In this document: positions 62,448 through 64,000 of the stretch, piece after piece
Layout of the letters: each line of letters opens with the position of its first letter
Position numbering within the stretch: position 1 is the stretch's first letter
Assembly (NCBI RefSeq): GCF_006874465.1
Contig: NZ_VIRL01000007.1
Coordinates: 230,964 to 294,963 of the forward strand
Length of the DNA: 64,000 bases
Origin: Microbispora bryophytorum
Lineage (GTDB): Bacteria; Actinomycetota; Actinomycetes; Streptosporangiales; Streptosporangiaceae
Direction: 5' to 3'
The notes under the pieces: model-generated
Databases searched by the model: none
What the model was told of the DNA's origin: nothing
Seen by the model: the letters and a program-made list of their open reading frames with translations, nothing else
Position numbers and translations under genes: made by a program

Positions 62448-62513
62448 AGTTGTGCAACACGAAACACATAGCACTATGCGCAACAGGTTGGGGCCGTACA
62501 AGGCCAGTGTCAA
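62448..62513 (-). promoter_or_regulatory. promoter and tandem IclR-type operators of the adh-gbcA-fdh operon
   Basis: Minus strand: TTGACA (62513-62508), 17 bp, CAACCT (62490-62485), then two abutting 19-bp sites. Site A, TGTTGCG-catag-TGCTATG, is at 62485-62467; site B, TGTTTCG-tgttg-CACAACT, is at 62466-62448. The last base of the -10 is the first of site A, as in the purU promoter. This ties the operon to the same regulator as dmg-sox and purU. Confidence 0.7.
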
Positions 62514-62530
62514 GAGCCCAAAAAAGCTGG

Positions 62531-62767
62531 CGTGATCTTGTAGTTTGTCGCACGCAATGCCGCAACCTGCAGTAACACCCTGGACGATCTTGCAAAAATC
62601 GCGGACAAGACCTCCCACCTGCGATTTCACCGTTCGTGATCATGCAATTGCATGATCACGAATCGCCTACCTGCTGGTCAGGCGGGCGGCTGGCCGAGCT
62701 ACGCAAGATCACGAAGTAAGGGTGGGCAGGTGGGAGGGCACCTGTGCGACAAATTACAAGATCACGC
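62531..62767. repeat. 237-bp foldback element with nested inverted repeats
   Basis: Terminal arms 62531-62554 and 62744-62767 are inverted copies of 24 bp with one mismatch, starting GCGTGATCTTGTA and ending GATCACGC. An inner pair GATCTTGC (62586-62593) and GCAAGATC (62703-62710), and a 30-bp perfect palindrome at 62633-62662 (arms TTCGTGATCATGCAA), share the same centre near 62648. A further off-centre pair is CCTCCCACCTGC (62611-62622) and its complement (62726-62737). No open frame fits inside and no target-site duplication is seen. It resembles a MITE or foldback repeat, in the gap upstream of the adh promoter. Confidence 0.7.
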
Positions 62768-62770
62768 GGG

Positions 62771-62800
62771 TGGGGTGGGGTGGGGTGGGGTGGGGTGGGG
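62771..62800 (+). repeat. six TGGGG units, G-quadruplex-forming repeat
   Basis: Six perfect TGGGG pentamers abut the TAA stop of the gene at 62801-63385 and lie three bases from the foldback element. The plus strand has six runs of four G with single-T loops, an ideal intramolecular G-quadruplex pattern. The transcript of the minus-strand gene would carry CCCCA repeats just after its stop. Confidence 0.85.
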
Positions 62801-63385
62801 TTAGCGGGGGTTTTGTTCAAGGTGGGTGACGACCGGGGCGAGCAGGTCGTTCAGCTCGCGTACGAGGACCGCGAGCGCGCGGTGCGCCGTCTCGGCCAGG
62901 TCGTGCGCGGGCCCGTCCGGCGCGGCGGGCAGGTCGTCCAGCGGCACCGGGGCGTCCACGAGCAGGGTCGGACGCAGATAGGGGACCTTCGCGAGGTCCT
63001 GCTCGGCGGGCTCGACGAACTGGCCGAAGATCTCCGGCCAGTCCCGCCAGCCGCGGTCGCGCCACCAGCCACGCGACACCGTCAGCGCGGCCGGCAGCGG
63101 AGAGACGATCGTGACCCGCGCCGTCAGCGACCCGTCCCATGTGTTGCGCTCGCAGGAGGCGGACAGGATCCGCCGGTGCCAGCGCACGAAACCCGGCGAG
63201 GTCAGGGGTGGGGTGGCGATGCGCCAGGCCGCGCACGCGAACGCGACCGGGGCGATGTCACCCCACACCTCCTCGAACTCGCCGATGTTCTCCCACACGC
63301 GCTCGGAGTAGTGGCTGACGCCGCTGTAGCGGACGCGCTCGCGGTCGGATCGGCCGTCGATCCAGAACGCCTGCTGGCCGGCCAT
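62801..63385 (-). CDS. conserved hypothetical protein downstream of clpC
   Basis: 194 residues, Trp-rich in the middle (GWWRDRGWRDWPEIFGQF), with no signal peptide or membrane helix. ATG 63385 lies nine bp after the clpC stop, so the gene is the distal member of the clpC transcript. I do not recognise the family. The last third (DLAETAHRALAVLVRELNDLL) is probably a helical bundle. Antisense frames over the same DNA are less convincing because this frame continues the clpC operon spacing. Confidence 0.55.
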   Translation of the reverse strand: MAGQQAFWIDGRSDRERVRYSGVSHYSERVWENIGEFEEVWGDIAPVAFACAAWRIATPPLTSPGFVRWHRRILSASCERNTWDGSLTARVTIVSPLPAALTVSRGWWRDRGWRDWPEIFGQFVEPAEQDLAKVPYLRPTLLVDAPVPLDDLPAAPDGPAHDLAETAHRALAVLVRELNDLLAPVVTHLEQNPR

Positions 63386-63394
63386 ACGCCGGGA

Positions 63395-64000
63395 TCAGCC
63401 GTTCGACGCGGCGGTGGTCGGCGCGACGGCGGCGGGCGCGGTCTCGCCGGCGAAGACGAACGTCGCGGCGTCGCCTTCGCCCTCGATGTCGATCTTGACG
63501 ACCTGGCCCGGCCGCAGCTCGCCGTAGAGGATCTTCTCCGACAGCGTGTCCTCCAGCTCGCGCTGGATCGTGCGCCGCAGCGGACGGGCGCCCATCACCG
63601 GGTCGTATCCACGGTCGGCCAGCACCTGCTTGGCCGCCGGGGTCACCTCCAGGCTCATGTCGCGGTCCTTGAGCCGCTCGGCCACCTGGGCGAGCATCAG
63701 GTCGACGATCCGGATGATCTCCTTGAGCGTGAGCTGGTGGAAGACCACGATGTCGTCGACGCGGTTGAGGAACTCCGGCCGGAAGTGCTGCTTGAGCTCC
63801 TCCTGCACCTTGATCTTCATCCGCTCGTAGGTGCTCTCCTCGTCGTTGGACTTCGCGAAGCCCAGCCCCACCGCCTTGGAGATGTCCCGGGTGCCGAGGT
63901 TGGTCGTCATGATGATGACGGTGTTCTTGAAGTCCACCACCCGGCCCTGGGCGTCGGTCAGCCGACCGTCCTCCAGGATCTGCAGCAGCGAGTTGAAGAT
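63395..64000 (-). CDS. clpC: ATP-dependent Clp protease ATP-binding subunit ClpC (3' part)
   Basis: The frame is open at the window edge, so only the C-terminal 201 residues are seen. They contain the sensor-1 region of the second AAA+ domain (FKNTVIIMTTNLGTRDISKA), the arginine-finger neighbourhood (FRPEFLNRVDDIVVFHQL) and sensor-2 (YDPVMGARPLRRTIQRELED), followed by the Ala-rich tail typical of actinobacterial ClpC. Unfoldase for ClpP; essential in many actinobacteria. Confidence 0.95.
   Translation of the reverse strand: MFNSLLQILEDGRLTDAQGRVVDFKNTVIIMTTNLGTRDISKAVGLGFAKSNDEESTYERMKIKVQEELKQHFRPEFLNRVDDIVVFHQLTLKEIIRIVDLMLAQVAERLKDRDMSLEVTPAAKQVLADRGYDPVMGARPLRRTIQRELEDTLSEKILYGELRPGQVVKIDIEGEGDAATFVFAGETAPAAVAPTTAASNG

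Noticed and set aside
61295..62575. A 426-codon plus-strand frame opposite the formaldehyde dehydrogenase
   Set aside because: Composition is His/Arg/Gly/Ala-rich with no recognisable domain, and it is antisense to a clear zinc dehydrogenase.

Overview
This is a very GC-rich window from a mycelial actinomycete. The evidence is frequent GTG starts, mreBCD with pbp2/rodA, a mycothiol-type formaldehyde dehydrogenase, ClpC, DUF574 methyltransferase and CGNR families, several promoters that would give leaderless mRNAs, and GH9 cellulases with CBM2 domains. A Streptosporangiaceae-like genome (Microbispora/Nonomuraea/Sphaerisporangium type) fits best. That assignment is inference; no rRNA or marker tree is available here.

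Layout. (1) 1-10145: end of a PH-domain membrane protein, agmatinase, a lipoprotein serine hydrolase, the cell-elongation operon mreB-mreC-mreD-pbp2-rodA, and a DUF2293 protein. (2) 10249-14267: soluble Ser/Thr kinase, an N6-adenine DNA methylase with an in-frame 15-bp minisatellite, and a PP2C phosphatase. (3) 14353-30811: a run of small regulatory and metabolic units. These are SDR/CGNR regulator, methyltransferase-acetate kinase-PhzF, an AhpD-like protein, a NarL-type two-component pair, MetE, an MmyB-type regulator facing an SDR, two MerR regulators (one facing a methyltransferase), a DUF574 methyltransferase, a SnoaL-like protein and a LysR regulator. (4) 31369-33193: DoxX, then an ECF sigma factor, a four-helix membrane protein and a 37-residue membrane peptide. 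(5) 33402-40219: a secreted cellulose-degradation cluster of two tandem GH9-CBM3c-CBM2 enzymes and a non-catalytic triple-FnIII-CBM2 protein. (6) 40310-42784: RNase HII, a DUF1963-like protein and PanD. (7) 43001-62413: a glycine-betaine demethylation island. (8) 62801-64000: an unknown protein and the 3' part of clpC.

The island in (7) reads as one pathway. A Rieske oxygenase (GbcA type) converts glycine betaine to dimethylglycine, a DMGDH converts that to sarcosine, heterotetrameric sarcosine oxidase SoxBDAG gives glycine, and GlyA gives serine. One-carbon units are handled by S-(hydroxymethyl)mycothiol dehydrogenase, an FdhF/YdeP-type formate dehydrogenase and PurU. Two paralogous IclR regulators lie inside the island. 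The promoters of the DMGDH operon, purU and the formaldehyde-dehydrogenase operon share one design: TTGAC(A/C)-N17-CANNCT followed at once by two abutting 19-bp sites of the form TGTTGCG-N5-CGCAACA. A degenerate single site overlaps the -10 of the second IclR gene. This looks like a dedicated betaine regulon and is the most coherent system in the window. A two-component system and an LppU-like protein are inserted between its two halves.

The strongest non-coding oddity is a 237-bp foldback element upstream of the formaldehyde-dehydrogenase operon (62531-62767). It has 24-bp near-perfect terminal inverted repeats, an inner inverted pair and a 30-bp perfect central palindrome, all on one centre. 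Six TGGGG units adjoin it. No tRNA, rRNA, CRISPR array, insertion sequence or riboswitch was recognised.
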